This document shows positions 1 through 10,431 of a stretch of 42,693 bases of DNA, in pieces. Each line of letters starts with the position of its first letter. Within the stretch, counting starts at the first letter, position 1. The notes below the pieces were generated by a model. It saw nothing but the letters and a program-made list of their open reading frames with translations, did not search any database and was not told where the DNA came from. The stretch comes from an uncultured Ectothiorhodospiraceae bacterium (GTDB taxonomy: Bacteria; Pseudomonadota; Gammaproteobacteria; UBA6429; Thiohalophilaceae). A program made the position numbers and the translations under genes. The DNA is taken from assembly GCA_947258695.1 (NCBI GenBank), contig CAMYJG010000016.1, positions 27,190 to 69,882 of the forward strand. The letters run 5' to 3'.

Positions 1-99
1 CACGAAGAACACGAAGAACACGAAGAACACGAAGAACACGAAGAACACGAAGAACACGAAGAACACGAAGAACACGAAGAACACGAAGAACACGAAGAA
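1..99. repeat. 9-bp tandem repeat (CACGAAGAA)x11
   Basis: Eleven perfect copies of CACGAAGAA fill the first 99 bases; the array probably continues upstream of the window. In frame 1 it would encode His-Glu-Glu repeats, reaching a stop about 50 bases after the array. The same words reappear inverted just before carB (CTTGGTGTCCTTCGTG near 246-261), so I read it as non-coding repeat DNA and not a protein tail. carA would normally lie upstream of carB, and it cannot be seen here. Confidence 0.9.
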
Positions 100-282
100 A
101 AACATTTAAGATTTAACCACAGGCGACTGCATGGACGCAGGAGGTAGAGCAACGCAGGACGCAGTTGCCGAGTACATAGTGAACACAGGGATTTTAAATT
201 ATTTTACCCCGTGCTCCCCGTGGTTTATTGAGCTTTCTTTTTTCTTGGTGTCCTTCGTGACCTTAGTGGCTAATACAATCAG
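100..282. repeat. Imperfect palindromic repeat element before carB
   Basis: This stretch has no credible gene. AACCAC at about 115 and the CCCCGTGCTCCCCGTGGTT block at about 207 are imperfect inverted relatives, as are the CACGAAGAA array and the CTTGGTGTCCTTCGTG word at about 246. An inner pair reads GGCGACTGC (123-131) against GCAGTTGCC (about 160-168). Together they make a long, imperfect cruciform-like element ending about 10-40 bases before carB. I cannot name the family. Confidence 0.5.
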
Positions 283-291
283 AAGAGAATT

Positions 292-3200
292 ATGGCAAAA
301 AGAACAGACATTGAAAGTATCTTAATCCTCGGCGCAGGTCCGATTGTTATTGGCCAGGCGTGCGAGTTTGATTATTCAGGTGCTCAGGCTTGTAAAGCAT
401 TAAAAGAAGAAGGCTACCGTGTCATCCTGGTAAATTCGAACCCGGCAACCATTATGACCGATCCAGAGATGGCGGATGCAACGTATATTGAGCCTATTCG
501 GTGGCAAACGGTTAAAGAAATCATTGCTAAAGAAAAACCGGATGCGATCCTTCCAACCATGGGTGGTCAAACCTCGTTAAACTGCGCACTCGATTTACAT
601 CGTGAAGGTGTTTTACAAGAATTTAATGTTGAAATGATCGGTGCCGATCGTGAAGCGATTGATAAAGCGGAAGATCGCGACAAGTTTAGAAGCGCGATGC
701 TTAAGATTGGTTTGGATATGCCTAAAGCCGCTGTTGCTCACAGTATGGAAGAAGCCTTCCAGGTTCAATCACAAGTCGGTTATCCCACAATTATTCGTCC
801 TTCATTCACCATGGGTGGTTCAGGTGGTGGTATTGCTTATAACAAAGAAGAATTTATCGAGATTTGTGAACGTGGACTAGATTTATCGCCAACCAATGAA
901 TTGTTAATCGAAGAATCCATTGTTGGTTGGAAAGAATATGAAATGGAAGTGGTACGTGATCATAAAGATAACTGCATTATTATCTGTTCGATTGAAAACC
1001 TTGATCCTATGGGTGTGCATACCGGTGACTCCATTACCGTTGCGCCAGCACAAACATTAACCGATAAAGAGTATCAAATCATGCGTGATGCCTCACTAGC
1101 GGTGTTACGTGAGATTGGTGTCGATACCGGTGGTTCAAATGTTCAGTTTGCACTGAATCCTGAAAATGGTCGCATGATCATTATAGAAATGAACCCTCGC
1201 GTATCACGCTCATCGGCATTGGCATCAAAAGCTACCGGTTTCCCGATTGCAAAAGTGGCTGCAAAATTGGCCGTGGGTTACACGTTGGATGAATTACAAA
1301 ATGATATCACTGGCGGTGCAACACCTGCGTCGTTTGAACCCACCATTGATTATGTTGTGACCAAGGTACCGCGTTTTACCTTTGAAAAATTTACTAAGGC
1401 CGATAATCGCCTCACTACACAAATGAAGTCTGTCGGTGAAGTGATGGCAATAGGCCGTACTCAACAAGAGTCATTACAAAAAGCACTGCGTGGTTTAGAA
1501 ATTGGTGTGGATGGTTTTGATGAAGTTATTGACCTTGAATCAGATGATGCGTTAGAAATTATTAAGCGAGAAATAAAAACACCGCGTGATCATCGTCTTT
1601 GGTATGTGGCTGATGGCTTCCGTGCGGGTTTAACGGTAGATGAAATATTTGAACTTTCACGCATTGACCGTTGGTTCCTTGTACAAATAGAAGAGATTGT
1701 TAAGTTAGAAAACGAAGTGAAAGCGCTAGGTGAAGATGGCGAAGATGGACTAGCTGCGTTAGATGCAAAACGTGTCCGTAAGTTAAAACGTAAAGGTTTT
1801 TCTGACAGACGTTTAGCAAAATTATTAGGTATAGATGAATTAGCTTTTCGTCAACATCGTCATGATTTAGATATTCGCCCGGTTTATAAGCGGGTTGATA
1901 CCTGTGCGGCAGAATTTGCGACGAATACAGCATATATGTATTCAACTTATGAAGACGAGTGTGAAGCAGCACCTACCGATAAAGAAAAAATTATGATCTT
2001 AGGTGGTGGCCCTAACCGTGTTGGTCAGGGTATTGAGTTTGATTACTGTTGTGTTCATGCAGCACTTGCCCTGCGTGAAGATGGTTATGAAACTATCATG
2101 GTGAATTGTAATCCTGAAACCGTTTCAACCGATTACGATACCTCTGATCGTTTATATTTCGAACCTTTAACCTTAGAAGATGTTATTGAACTGATTGATG
2201 TCGAAAAACCCAAAGGGGTTATCGTGCAATATGGTGGCCAAACACCTTTAAAACTTGCACGTGCATTAGAAGCTGCCGGTGCGCCGATTATTGGTACCAC
2301 GCCAGATTCTATTGATTTAGCCGAAGATCGTGAACGCTTTCAACACATGATTGAAGAAAATGATTTACTTCAACCGCCGAATCGTACAGCCAGTGATGAA
2401 GAAACGGCAGCAAGATTAGCCGAAGAAGTGGGTTATCCACTCGTAGTACGCCCATCATATGTTTTAGGTGGTCGAGGTATGGAAATTGTATATAACGAAA
2501 AAGAACTACGTCGTTATATGGGCGAAGCGGTTGGTGTTTCAAATGATGCACCGGTGTTACTTGATCGTTTTTTAAATGATGCCGTAGAAGTCGATGTCGA
2601 TGCTATCTGTGATGGTGATGATGTCTTAATTGGCGGGATTATGCAGCATATAGAACAAGCGGGTATCCACTCTGGTGACTCTGCCTGTTCATTACCACCC
2701 TATAATTTAACTGACTCTGTTTTAGCAACGATGCGTGAACAAATTCGTAAAATGGCTAAGGCATTAAACGTGGTTGGTTTAATGAATACGCAATTTGCCA
2801 TTCAAGGTGAAACCGTTTATGTACTAGAAGTGAATCCACGTGCTTCACGTACCGTACCGTTTGTTTCTAAAGCAACTGGCCGGGCATTAGCGAAAGTCGC
2901 TGCCCGTTGTATGGTTGGTCAATCATTAAAATCACAGGGTACAGTTGAAGAAATCGTACCGGATTTTTATTCTGTGAAAGAAGCGGTATTCCCATTTAAT
3001 AAATTCCCTGGGGTTGATCCTGCTTTAGGGCCGGAAATGAAATCAACCGGTGAAGTGATGGGTGTGGGTAAAACCTTTGCCGAAGCCTTTGCGAAATCAC
3101 AACTCGGTGCCAGTGTTACACTGCCAACAAAAGGTAAGGCGTTTTTAAGTGTTAAAGAAACAGATAAAGATGGTATTGTAGGTATCGCTAAAAGTCTAAC

Positions 3201-3516
3201 TGAACTAGGCTTTGAATTGGTAGCTACCAATGGTACGGCTAAGGTGATTGAAGCGGCAGGAATTGAGTGTCAGTATGTGAACAAGGTCTTAGAAGGGCGC
3301 CCGCATATCGTTGATATGATTAAAAATGAAGAAATTCATTTAATCGTTAATACTACAGAGGGTAGTCAGGCGATGTTGGATTCTGCCACTATTCGTAGTA
3401 ATGCATTACAGTTTAAAGTAACTTACACCACAACACTTACTGGTGGTGAAGCATTATGTATGGCTTTACAACATAAAGATTTAAGCGAAGTGACTCGCTT
3501 GCAAGAAATTCATTAG
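292..3516 (+). CDS. carB: Carbamoyl-phosphate synthase large subunit
   Basis: CarB makes carbamoyl phosphate from bicarbonate, two ATP and ammonia channelled from glutamine by CarA, feeding pyrimidine and arginine synthesis in the cytoplasm. The 1074-residue length matches full-length CarB. The start ([20 protein letters not shown]) is the first carboxyphosphate domain; its duplicate begins near residue 563 with [20 protein letters not shown]. Both ATP-grasp halves are complete ([11 protein letters not shown] in the first, [11 protein letters not shown] in the second), and a C-terminal MGS-like allosteric domain covers roughly residues 930-1074. The ATG is preceded by AGAAGAG. The stop codon overlaps the ribosome binding site of greA, so the two are probably co-transcribed. 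carA must lie upstream, outside the window, beyond a repeat-rich leader. Confidence 0.98.
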   Translation: MAKRTDIESILILGAGPIVIGQACEFDYSGAQACKALKEEGYRVILVNSNPATIMTDPEMADATYIEPIRWQTVKEIIAKEKPDAILPTMGGQTSLNCALDLHREGVLQEFNVEMIGADREAIDKAEDRDKFRSAMLKIGLDMPKAAVAHSMEEAFQVQSQVGYPTIIRPSFTMGGSGGGIAYNKEEFIEICERGLDLSPTNELLIEESIVGWKEYEMEVVRDHKDNCIIICSIENLDPMGVHTGDSITVAPAQTLTDKEYQIMRDASLAVLREIGVDTGGSNVQFALNPENGRMIIIEMNPRVSRSSALASKATGFPIAKVAAKLAVGYTLDELQNDITGGATPASFEPTIDYVVTKVPRFTFEKFTKADNRLTTQMKSVGEVMAIGRTQQESLQKALRGLEIGVDGFDEVIDLESDDALEIIKREIKTPRDHRLWYVADGFRAGLTVDEIFELSRIDRWFLVQIEEIVKLENEVKALGEDGEDGLAALDAKRVRKLKRKGFSDRRLAKLLGIDELAFRQHRHDLDIRPVYKRVDTCAAEFATNTAYMYSTYEDECEAAPTDKEKIMILGGGPNRVGQGIEFDYCCVHAALALREDGYETIMVNCNPETVSTDYDTSDRLYFEPLTLEDVIELIDVEKPKGVIVQYGGQTPLKLARALEAAGAPIIGTTPDSIDLAEDRERFQHMIEENDLLQPPNRTASDEETAARLAEEVGYPLVVRPSYVLGGRGMEIVYNEKELRRYMGEAVGVSNDAPVLLDRFLNDAVEVDVDAICDGDDVLIGGIMQHIEQAGIHSGDSACSLPPYNLTDSVLATMREQIRKMAKALNVVGLMNTQFAIQGETVYVLEVNPRASRTVPFVSKATGRALAKVAARCMVGQSLKSQGTVEEIVPDFYSVKEAVFPFNKFPGVDPALGPEMKSTGEVMGVGKTFAEAFAKSQLGASVTLPTKGKAFLSVKETDKDGIVGIAKSLTELGFELVATNGTAKVIEAAGIECQYVNKVLEGRPHIVDMIKNEEIHLIVNTTEGSQAMLDSATIRSNALQFKVTYTTTLTGGEALCMALQHKDLSEVTRLQEIH

Positions 3517-3526
3517 GAGAGGTGTT

Positions 3527-4009
3527 ATGAGTCGACCACCAATGACATCAACTGGCGCTGAAATTTTACGCGCCGAATTAAAAGAATTGAAAACAGTTAT
3601 TCGCCCACAAATTGTCGAAGCGATTGCGACTGCGCGCGAACATGGTGATTTAAAAGAAAACGCCGAATACCATGCAGCGCGTGAGCAACAAAGTTTTGCT
3701 GAAGGACGTATAAAAGAAATTGAAGCTGCATTATCCAATGCTGAAATTATTGATGTCTTAGAAATTGCTGATCGGGTTGGTGATAAAATTGTTTTTGGTG
3801 CAACGGTTGAATTATATGATGTTGCTGAAGAAAAAGATGTTACTTATAAAATTGTCGGTGAGCTGGAAGCGGATATTAAACAAAACCTGATTTCTGTTAC
3901 CTCACCGATTGCTCGCGCATTAATCGGAAAATCGGTTGATGATGAAGTGGTAGTAAAAGCACCCGGTGGAGATCGTGAATACGAAATCACCGCGGTGTCT
4001 TATAAATAA
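3527..4009 (+). CDS. greA: Transcription elongation factor GreA
   Basis: GreA enters the secondary channel of RNA polymerase and stimulates cleavage of backtracked transcripts. The 160 residues are the normal length. The N-terminal coiled coil carries the conserved [20 protein letters not shown] stretch with the acidic tip residues, and the C-terminal FKBP-like domain has [16 protein letters not shown] and [11 protein letters not shown] strong AGGAGAGG site lies seven bases upstream and includes the carB stop codon, which implies translational coupling. The carB-greA order is common in Gammaproteobacteria. Confidence 0.97.
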   Translation: MSRPPMTSTGAEILRAELKELKTVIRPQIVEAIATAREHGDLKENAEYHAAREQQSFAEGRIKEIEAALSNAEIIDVLEIADRVGDKIVFGATVELYDVAEEKDVTYKIVGELEADIKQNLISVTSPIARALIGKSVDDEVVVKAPGGDREYEITAVSYK

Positions 4010-4023
4010 AGATCAAAAGAATA

Positions 4024-4195
4024 TTTCACCGCTGAGGCGCAAAGAACGCAAAATTTTTTAAGAGGTGTTATCTTATAAATATGCCGTCATTGTGAGCATT
4101 AGTGCGGCAATCTTTACAATGTTCCTTAATAAACATAATAAGTATTATTTTTTACAAGTATTTTCTTTGCGCTCTTAGCGTCTTTGCGGTGAAAA
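4024..4195. repeat. Inverted-repeat element with nested hairpin-repeat fragment
   Basis: TTTCACCGC...GCGCAAAGAA at 4024-4053 is inverted at 4161-4195 (CTTTGCGCTCTTAGCGTCTTTGCGGTGAAAA). Between the arms lies a partial copy (4086-4122) of the GTCATTGYGA...GGCAATCT repeat seen in four later gaps. The right arm ends about five bases before the ATG of the next gene, so the element supplies that gene's leader. No transposase is present; it resembles a miniature mobile element. Confidence 0.6.
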
Positions 4196-4200
4196 TTAAA

Positions 4201-4629
4201 ATGTTTCAAATCAGCGAAAAAATTCTTTTAACAATATGGGTCGGTGGCATGTGGGCCATTGGTTATATTGTTGCTCCTGTGTTGTTCAAAATGTTAGACA
4301 AATCTGTTGCTGGTAATGTTGCTGGACAATTATTTAGCATTATGAGCTATATTGGTATTTTCTGTGCTGTGGCTTTAATTATTATTGTCATCATGAAGCA
4401 AGGCTTTAGTTATCAACACTGGCAATTGTTAACCCTGGTAGGCATGCTCGTATTAGTGCTTATTGGGCAGTTTGTTTTACAACCGATGATGACTGAGTTA
4501 AAAGCGGCAGGCTTGTCAGGTGATAACGCAGCTCAGTTTGGAAAGTTACATGGAATCTCTTCAGTACTGTTTTTAGTCAACAGTATTGCGGGGCTAGCCT
4601 TGGTGATATCTGGCCTGGGCAACAAGTAA
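4201..4629 (+). CDS. DUF4149-like integral membrane protein
   Basis: A 142-residue inner-membrane protein with four predicted helices, at about residues 5-25 (ILLTIWVGGMWAIGYIVAPV), 45-65, 72-92 and 118-138. The WVGGMWAIGYIVAPVLF opening, the short length and the position between greA and yhbY match the DUF4149 family found at this locus in many Gammaproteobacteria. Its function is unknown. I chose the ATG at 4201 because the family begins with the first helix; the reading frame stays open back to a GTG at 4102, but that extension is encoded by a repeat element. No clear ribosome binding site precedes it other than GGTG from the repeat arm. Its stop lies six bases from that of the convergent yhbY. 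Confidence 0.8.
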   Translation: MFQISEKILLTIWVGGMWAIGYIVAPVLFKMLDKSVAGNVAGQLFSIMSYIGIFCAVALIIIVIMKQGFSYQHWQLLTLVGMLVLVLIGQFVLQPMMTELKAAGLSGDNAAQFGKLHGISSVLFLVNSIAGLALVISGLGNK

Positions 4630-4635
4630 AATATT

Positions 4636-4935
4636 TTATTTCTTGGGTAAAGTAATTACGGGTTTGTCAGCGGGGCGATAAAAGCTCGCGGTATGTCCAA
4701 TTGTTTGCACCAGCACAGCACCTGTCTCAGCAATGATGTCGTCAATGACTTTTTTTCGCTCGTCACTATCACCACAATTTAGTTTAATTTTAACTAGTTC
4801 ATGATGGCTAAGTGCAAGCTCAATTTCATTCATGACGTTTTCGCTTAAACCCGCGCCGCCTACCGTGACGATAGGTTTAATATGGTGGCAACTTTTACGT
4901 AAAAAAATGATTTGCTTGTCAGTGATAGTCGTCAT
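4636..4935 (-). CDS. yhbY: Ribosome assembly RNA-binding protein YhbY
   Basis: A CRS1/YhbY (CRM) domain protein that binds pre-50S particles in the cytoplasm. The 99 residues are the whole domain: KQIIFLRKSCHHIKPIVTVG at the start, the conserved VGGAGLSENVMNEIELAL core, then HELVKIKL. The C-terminal strand region has IGHTASFYRP. The ATG at 4935 (MTTITDKQ) is the family start; an upstream in-frame ATG at 4971 would add 12 residues of non-conserved sequence. It is transcribed away from rlmE, as in E. coli and Pseudomonas, and converges on the DUF4149-like gene. Confidence 0.93.
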   Translation of the reverse strand: MTTITDKQIIFLRKSCHHIKPIVTVGGAGLSENVMNEIELALSHHELVKIKLNCGDSDERKKVIDDIIAETGAVLVQTIGHTASFYRPADKPVITLPKK

Positions 4936-5047
4936 GGGAAAATCCAAAAAGTGAACTGCTGAAGGGCGCACAGTTTACCTTGTCAGTGAGGATAAATCAC
5001 GGGATATTCAGGGTATAATATATAAATCATAGAAATATTAACTACCT

Positions 5048-5143
5048 GTCATTGCGAAGGAACAACGTGACTGTGGCAATCTACAGCAAATCGCACTTTG
5101 TTAATAAGATTGCCACGATTCGCTTTGCTCTTCTCGCAATGAC
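5048..5143. repeat. GTCATTGCGA hairpin repeat, copy A
   Basis: A 96-bp element with perfect 10-bp terminal inverted repeats (GTCATTGCGA / TCGCAATGAC) and an inner pair TGGCAATCT / AGATTGCCA. It sits in the divergent yhbY-rlmE gap, where both promoters must lie. Its first 40 bases nearly match copy D at 10307. Confidence 0.9.
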
Positions 5144-5178
5144 GGGAGCTTAAAATCATATAAGTAATCAGAGTAAAT

Positions 5179-5802
5179 ATGGCCAGATCGAAAACCAGCA
5201 ATAAATGGTTAACAGAACACTTTAGTGATGAATTCGTTAAGCGGGCGCAAAAGGAAGGATATCGCTCGCGTGCTATTTACAAGCTGATTGAACTGGATGA
5301 CAAGGATCGCCTGCTCAAACCCGGTATGACGGTGGTCGATTTAGGGGCAGCACCCGGTGGCTGGAGTGAGTTATTGAGCAAGCGGGTAGGTGAAAATGGC
5401 CGTCTTTTTGCATTAGATATCTTGCCAATGGATGCTTTGGGAGATGTCACGTTTATTCAAGGGGATTTCACCGAGCAAGTGGTATATGACGAGCTGATGG
5501 AAGCACTCGATGGACAGTGGGTAGACCTTGTAATTTCAGATATGGCCCCCAATTTAAGTGGAATGAAGGCCGTTGATCAGCCAAAAATGATGTATTTGGC
5601 CGAATTAGCACTGGAATTTGCTGTCAATGTTCTGAAGCCTGGAGGCACTTTTTTGACCAAAGTGTTTACTGGTGAAGGAATCGATGAATATAAGAAGGAA
5701 TTACGCCAGCATTTTGCTAAGATAATAGTGCGTAAGCCAAAAGCTTCGAGAGCGCGCTCGTCAGAAATTTATTTATTGGCGAAGCAGTTTAAGAAGCAGT
5801 AA
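5179..5802 (+). CDS. rlmE: 23S rRNA (uridine-2'-O-)-methyltransferase RlmE
   Basis: RlmE (FtsJ/RrmJ) uses S-adenosylmethionine to 2'-O-methylate U2552 (E. coli numbering) in the A-loop of 23S rRNA during late 50S assembly. The 207 residues are the normal length. The SAM-binding motif [15 protein letters not shown] is at about residues 53-67, and the K-D-K-E catalytic tetrad is visible as Lys35, Asp121 (ISDMAPN), Lys161 (LTKVF) and Glu196 (SSEIYLL). It precedes ftsH by 45 bases on the same strand, the standard rlmE-ftsH operon, linked in E. coli to heat-shock control. Confidence 0.97.
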   Translation: MARSKTSNKWLTEHFSDEFVKRAQKEGYRSRAIYKLIELDDKDRLLKPGMTVVDLGAAPGGWSELLSKRVGENGRLFALDILPMDALGDVTFIQGDFTEQVVYDELMEALDGQWVDLVISDMAPNLSGMKAVDQPKMMYLAELALEFAVNVLKPGGTFLTKVFTGEGIDEYKKELRQHFAKIIVRKPKASRARSSEIYLLAKQFKKQ

Positions 5803-5847
5803 GATTAACAAAGTAGAATTATCAGGCATATTTTAAGGTAGAAAACA

Positions 5848-7770
5848 TTGAACGATTTAGTTAAGAACATCATTTTGTGGGTAGTTGTTGCGGTTATCCT
5901 GATGTCAGTATTCAGTAATCTGACTCAAAACAGCAAATCTCAGGAAATCAGTTACTCTGAATTCATCAAAAGTATTCAGACCCATCAAGTCACCGATGTC
6001 ATGCTTACTGGACGTGTTATTACCGGTACATTGCAGGGTGGTTCTAAATTCAGCACTTATAGTCCTGAAACAGATAATAAAGCCATGATTGGTGATCTCT
6101 TGAAAAGCGGTGTCGTGATCAAAGCGAAGCCACTCGAGCAGTCAATCTGGATGCAAATTTTCATATCCTCTTTCCCATTCTTAATCATCATAGCTATCTG
6201 GTTATATTTCATGCGCCAAATGCAAGGTGGTGGCGGTAAAGGCGGCGCTTTATCATTTGGTAAAAGCAAGGCACGCCTGTTAGGTGAAGACCAAATTAAA
6301 ATTAACTTCAGTGATGTTGCTGGTGTTGATGAAGCAAAAGAGGAAGTCGGTGAACTGGTTGAGTTCTTGCGTGACCCGGGCAAATTCCAAAAGCTGGGCG
6401 GTAAAATTCCACGTGGTGTTTTAATGGTAGGTTCACCCGGTACGGGTAAAACATTACTTGCTAAAGCCATAGCCGGTGAAGCAAAAGTTCCTTTCTTTAC
6501 AATTTCAGGTTCAGACTTTGTTGAAATGTTTGTCGGTGTGGGTGCATCGCGTGTACGTGACATGTTTGAACAAGCGAAGAAACATGCACCATGTATTATC
6601 TTTATTGATGAGATTGATGCTGTTGGTCGCCACCGTGGTGCCGGTTTAGGTGGTGGACACGATGAACGTGAACAAACACTAAACCAATTATTAGTTGAGA
6701 TGGATGGTTTTGAAGGTAATGAAGGCGTTATCGTTATCGCCGCAACTAACCGTCCCGATGTGCTTGATCCAGCCTTGCTTCGTCCAGGTCGTTTTGACCG
6801 CCAGGTGGTTGTGCCATTACCGGATATGTTAGGCCGTGAACAAATTTTAAAAGTGCATATGCGTAAAGTACCTGTCTCAGACAACGTTGATGCAAAAGTG
6901 ATTGCGCGTGGTACCCCGGGTTTCTCTGGTGCAGATTTGGCTAACCTGGTTAATGAAGCGGCGTTATTTGCAGCACGGGTAAATAAACGTTTAGTTGAAA
7001 TGAACGAGTTTGATAAAGCGAAAGATAAAATCATGATGGGGGCTGAGCGACGCTCAATGGTGATGAGTGATGATGAGAAAAAACTCACTGCCTACCATGA
7101 AGCAGGGCATGCCATTGTTGGCTTGAAAGTCCCATCACATGATCCGGTATATAAAGTAACGATCATTCCTCGTGGTCGTGCTTTAGGTGTGACCATGTTT
7201 TTGCCGGAAGAAGATCGTTACAGTTATAGTAAAGAAAGATTGGAAAGTCAGATTTCCAGTTTGTTTGGTGGTCGCATTGCAGAAGAATTAATTTTCGGTA
7301 AAGAAAAAGTCACCACCGGCGCATCAAACGATATTCAACGTTCAACTGAACTTGCGCATAACATGGTGACACAATGGGGTTTATCTGAGAAGTTAGGTCC
7401 GATGGTATTTGGTGAAGAAGAAGGTGAAGTGTTCTTAGGTAGGTCAGTTACACAACACAAAAACCTTTCTGATGAAACTGCACACGTCATTGATGAAGAA
7501 ATTCGTAACATTGTTGATCGCAATTACTCACGCTCGGAAAACATTCTAAAAGAAAACATCAATATCCTTCATGCTATGGCAGACGCCTTAATCAAGTATG
7601 AAACGATTGATAAAGATCAGATTGCTGACTTAATGAATGGTAAAACGCCTCAACCGCCACAAGGTTGGGATGATTCTTCAAGTGGCGGTGGTGAAACAAA
7701 ATCCTCTGAAACTGCTGAAGATAAATCATCATCCGATAGCAAAATAGGTGGGCCGGCAGGCGAACACTAA
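5848..7770 (+). CDS. ftsH: ATP-dependent zinc metalloprotease FtsH
   Basis: A hexameric inner-membrane AAA+ protease that degrades unassembled membrane proteins and regulators. The 640 residues show the first membrane helix at about 5-24, a periplasmic domain, and a second helix at about 101-122 ending in the family motif [13 protein letters not shown]. Walker A is GSPGTGKT (195-202), with Ser where most homologues have Pro; Walker B is [16 protein letters not shown]; the zinc site is HEAGH (417-421). The C-terminal tail is a disordered Ser/Gly/Glu-rich segment. The start is a TTG with AAGGTAG seven bases upstream, and [20 protein letters not shown] aligns with known FtsH starts. An intrinsic terminator follows the stop. 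Confidence 0.97.
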   Translation: MNDLVKNIILWVVVAVILMSVFSNLTQNSKSQEISYSEFIKSIQTHQVTDVMLTGRVITGTLQGGSKFSTYSPETDNKAMIGDLLKSGVVIKAKPLEQSIWMQIFISSFPFLIIIAIWLYFMRQMQGGGGKGGALSFGKSKARLLGEDQIKINFSDVAGVDEAKEEVGELVEFLRDPGKFQKLGGKIPRGVLMVGSPGTGKTLLAKAIAGEAKVPFFTISGSDFVEMFVGVGASRVRDMFEQAKKHAPCIIFIDEIDAVGRHRGAGLGGGHDEREQTLNQLLVEMDGFEGNEGVIVIAATNRPDVLDPALLRPGRFDRQVVVPLPDMLGREQILKVHMRKVPVSDNVDAKVIARGTPGFSGADLANLVNEAALFAARVNKRLVEMNEFDKAKDKIMMGAERRSMVMSDDEKKLTAYHEAGHAIVGLKVPSHDPVYKVTIIPRGRALGVTMFLPEEDRYSYSKERLESQISSLFGGRIAEELIFGKEKVTTGASNDIQRSTELAHNMVTQWGLSEKLGPMVFGEEEGEVFLGRSVTQHKNLSDETAHVIDEEIRNIVDRNYSRSENILKENINILHAMADALIKYETIDKDQIADLMNGKTPQPPQGWDDSSSGGGETKSSETAEDKSSSDSKIGGPAGEH

Positions 7771-7787
7771 ATACAATAAAGTTCTTT

Positions 7788-7815
7788 AATGCCTCGCAAA
7801 TGCGGGGCATTTTTT
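7788..7815 (+). terminator. Intrinsic terminator after ftsH
   Basis: A 10-bp stem (AATGCCTCGC / GCGGGGCATT, one G-T pair), an AAAT loop and a run of T. It lies 18 bases after the ftsH stop and suggests folP has its own promoter or depends on read-through. Confidence 0.9.
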
Positions 7816-7838
7816 ATTACAAATAACTATAACCTCTT

Positions 7839-7950
7839 GTCATTGCGAGAAAGTAGTATAAAAGTATTTTTTACTGCTGACGCGGCAATCTCTTAGTTAT
7901 GCAACTTTAGTTATGAGATTACTTCAGTCATTTTATTCCTTCGTAATGAC
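7839..7950. repeat. GTCATTGCGA hairpin repeat, copy B
   Basis: A 112-bp diverged copy. The ends are GTCATTGCGA and TCGTAATGAC (one change), with the inner GCGGCAATCTC against GAGATTAC. It fills most of the ftsH-folP gap and ends 27 bases before folP. It has a longer left arm than the other copies. Confidence 0.8.
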
Positions 7951-7977
7951 AGGTTTTGTTGCGATTATATTTGTTTC

Positions 7978-8823
7978 ATGAAACTACATTTCTCTTCAGC
8001 AAATCAAGAACAGGTTATTGATCTTAAACAGCCCTGCATTATGGGGATTTTAAACCTGACACCGGATTCATTTTCTGATGGTGGCTTATTTATAAAAAAA
8101 GATAATGCCATTCACCATGTGCAAAAAATGATAGATGATGGTGCGCATATTATTGATGTAGGTGGCGAATCTACTCGCCCCGGTGCTACGGAAGTATCTG
8201 TTGATGAAGAGTGCCAACGTGTTATTCCAATTATACAAGCCATCCGCGAAGTTTCGGATATTCCTATATCAATAGATACCAGTAAAGTTGAAGTGATGCA
8301 GCAAGCAGTATCTGCTGGTGCATCTATGATTAATGATGTTAATGCATTAAGAGCAGATGGCGCTGTTGAGTTAGCGGCTAAACTCGATATACCTGTTTGT
8401 ATTATGCACATGCAAGGTAAACCAAGAACCATGCAACATACACCTAAGTATGTAAATGTTGTTCAGGAAGTGAAAGCATTTTTACAAAAGCGAATCGATG
8501 AGTGTGTTACTGCAGGGATAAAACAAGAAAATATTATTATTGATCCCGGTTTTGGTTTTGGCAAAACATTAGAACACAATTTATCTTTGTTTAAACACCT
8601 GTATGATTTTGATGAGCTTGCTTGTCCTGTCTTAGTTGGTGTATCACGTAAGTCGATGATTGGTGCGGTATTAGATAATGCGCCGGCAGATCAACGTTTA
8701 CATGGTAGTATTGCATTAGCTACTTTGGCTGCCTGGATGAATGCTAAGATACTGCGCGTACATGATGTAAAAGCAACGGCAGATGCTTTAAGATTATGCA
8801 TGGCGGTAAAAGAAACGAGATAG
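7978..8823 (+). CDS. folP: Dihydropteroate synthase
   Basis: FolP condenses 6-hydroxymethyl-dihydropterin pyrophosphate with p-aminobenzoate to give dihydropteroate, the sulfonamide-sensitive step of folate synthesis. The 281-residue TIM-barrel protein has every signature: GILNLTPDSFSDGG (residues 23-36), DVGGESTRPGA, the substrate loop IDTSKVEV, INDVNAL, DPGFGFGKT and GVSRKSMIG. The ATG lies 27 bases after a hairpin repeat, with no obvious ribosome binding site, so translation may be weak or structure-dependent. The ftsH-folP-glmM order is conserved across Gammaproteobacteria. Confidence 0.97.
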   Translation: MKLHFSSANQEQVIDLKQPCIMGILNLTPDSFSDGGLFIKKDNAIHHVQKMIDDGAHIIDVGGESTRPGATEVSVDEECQRVIPIIQAIREVSDIPISIDTSKVEVMQQAVSAGASMINDVNALRADGAVELAAKLDIPVCIMHMQGKPRTMQHTPKYVNVVQEVKAFLQKRIDECVTAGIKQENIIIDPGFGFGKTLEHNLSLFKHLYDFDELACPVLVGVSRKSMIGAVLDNAPADQRLHGSIALATLAAWMNAKILRVHDVKATADALRLCMAVKETR

Positions 8824-8841
8824 AATGGGATTATAAGCATA

Positions 8842-8925
8842 GTCATTGCGAGCGAAGCGCGGCAATCTTATCTTCATGGCTATTTTATTGAGATTGCCGC
8901 GGTCATTTTATTCCCTCGCAATGAC
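8842..8925. repeat. GTCATTGCGA hairpin repeat, copy C
   Basis: An 84-bp element between folP and glmM with ends GTCATTGCGAG and CTCGCAATGAC and inner arms CGCGGCAATCT / AGATTGCCGCG. It is the most symmetrical copy in the window. As RNA it would form a long hairpin between two genes that probably share a transcript. Confidence 0.92.
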
Positions 8926-8959
8926 AGCCAACATTAAATAATATGGAATCAAGCTCATA

Positions 8960-10297
8960 ATGAAAAAGAAGTATTTTGGTACAGATGGTATTCGAGGCAC
9001 GGTAGGTAACTTCCCTATAACGCCTGACTTTATGCTTAAACTCGGTTGGGCAGCGGGTCGTGTATTAGGTGCCGAGAAAGGTAGCAAGATTCTTATTGGT
9101 AAAGACACGCGTATATCTGGTTATATGATCGAATCAGCTTTGGAAGCAGGTTTATCTGCTGCAGGTGTGGATATTCAATTACTGGGTCCAATGCCGACCC
9201 CGGCGATTGCACACTTAACCCGTACCTTTAATGCGCAAGCCGGTATCGTAATAAGCGCATCACATAATCCATTTGCCGATAATGGCATTAAATTTTTCTC
9301 GGCAGAAGGAACCAAGCTGCCTGATGATGTTGAACATGCCATTGAAGCGGAGCTAGAGAAAGAAATTGCCTGTGCTGATTCTATTGAGTTAGGCAAGGCA
9401 TCACGTATTAGTGATGCACCGGGTCGCTACATTGAATTTTGTAAAAACACCTTCCCTGAAAATAGTCATTTGAACGGATTAAAAATTGTGGTCGACTGTG
9501 CGCATGGCGCGACATACCACATTGCACCTAAAGTTTTTAGTGAGCTTGGTGCTGAAGTGATCACGATTGGTGTTAACCCAGATGGAATGAATATTAATGC
9601 AGGCTTTGGTTCTACCCAACCAGAGAATTTACAAAAAGAAGTTATAAAAAATAAGGCGGATGTCGGGGTTGCCTTTGATGGTGATGGTGACCGGCTGATT
9701 ATGGTGGATCACGAAGGCGAGTTAGTCGATGGCGATCAATTGTTATACGTTATCGCCATGGCGTTATATGCCAAGGGCGCGTTAAAAGGCGGCGTGGTGG
9801 GCACACTGATGACCAACCTTGGTCTAGAACATGCATTTAAAAAACACGAAATTCCATTTAGCCGGGCAGATGTCGGTGATCGCTATGTTATGGAGCAGTT
9901 GCTGGAAAAAAACTGGCGTCTGGGTGGCGAGTCATCTGGCCACTTGATTTGCCTTGATCAAACCACTACCGGGGATGGTATTGTCGCTGCATTACAAGTC
10001 TTCGCGGCCATGACGGAACAAGCCAGGGGCCTTAAACAGCTGGCGTCTGGTATGAAAAAATACCCTATGTTGCTGATTAATGTTCGCGTTTCCGAAAAGC
10101 CCGATCTCGCCAACCATAGCGAAATTCAGGCTGCTCTAACCGCCGCAGAAGCTGAACTTGCTGATACGGGACGGGTACTGTTACGGCCCTCTGGGACAGA
10201 GCCATTAATCCGGGTCATGGTCGAGGGACAAGAGCAAAACCTGGTTGAATCCGTGGCACAAAAACTGGCTGAAGTAGTGAAAAAATCCGCTGCTTAG
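8960..10297 (+). CDS. glmM: Phosphoglucosamine mutase
   Basis: GlmM converts glucosamine-6-phosphate to glucosamine-1-phosphate on the way to UDP-GlcNAc for peptidoglycan and lipopolysaccharide. The 445 residues match the family. The start [14 protein letters not shown], the phosphoserine loop ISASHNPF with Ser101, the magnesium loop DGDGDR (240-245) and the C-terminal phosphate-binding [15 protein letters not shown] are intact, so the enzyme looks functional. It follows folP by 136 bases, most of which is a hairpin repeat, and lies upstream of tpiA-secG in the conserved order. Confidence 0.97.
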   Translation: MKKKYFGTDGIRGTVGNFPITPDFMLKLGWAAGRVLGAEKGSKILIGKDTRISGYMIESALEAGLSAAGVDIQLLGPMPTPAIAHLTRTFNAQAGIVISASHNPFADNGIKFFSAEGTKLPDDVEHAIEAELEKEIACADSIELGKASRISDAPGRYIEFCKNTFPENSHLNGLKIVVDCAHGATYHIAPKVFSELGAEVITIGVNPDGMNINAGFGSTQPENLQKEVIKNKADVGVAFDGDGDRLIMVDHEGELVDGDQLLYVIAMALYAKGALKGGVVGTLMTNLGLEHAFKKHEIPFSRADVGDRYVMEQLLEKNWRLGGESSGHLICLDQTTTGDGIVAALQVFAAMTEQARGLKQLASGMKKYPMLLINVRVSEKPDLANHSEIQAALTAAEAELADTGRVLLRPSGTEPLIRVMVEGQEQNLVESVAQKLAEVVKKSAA

Positions 10298-10306
10298 AAA
10301 ACCACC

Positions 10307-10391
10307 GTCATTGCGAAGGAACAACGTGACTGCGGCAATCTTAACTTAAATACAACTTTTTTATAGATTGCATCACTCTGTTCGCAATGAC
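10307..10391. repeat. GTCATTGCGA hairpin repeat, copy D
   Basis: An 85-bp element starting ten bases after the glmM stop, with ends GTCATTGCGA and TCGCAATGAC. The inner right arm has decayed (AGATTGCATC). Its left half is almost identical to copy A, pointing to a recent common source. Confidence 0.9.
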
Positions 10392-10431
10392 AGAATATTA
10401 GCTAGTATCGCTTGGAAACGGCCTGTTTACC

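Noticed and set aside
131-325. 64-codon frame upstream of carB
   Set aside because: It lies in repeat DNA, overlaps the carB start and has no conserved sequence.
6057-7088. 343-codon minus-strand frame inside ftsH
   Set aside because: Shadow of a strongly conserved gene, with Ser/Pro-rich translation and no start signal.
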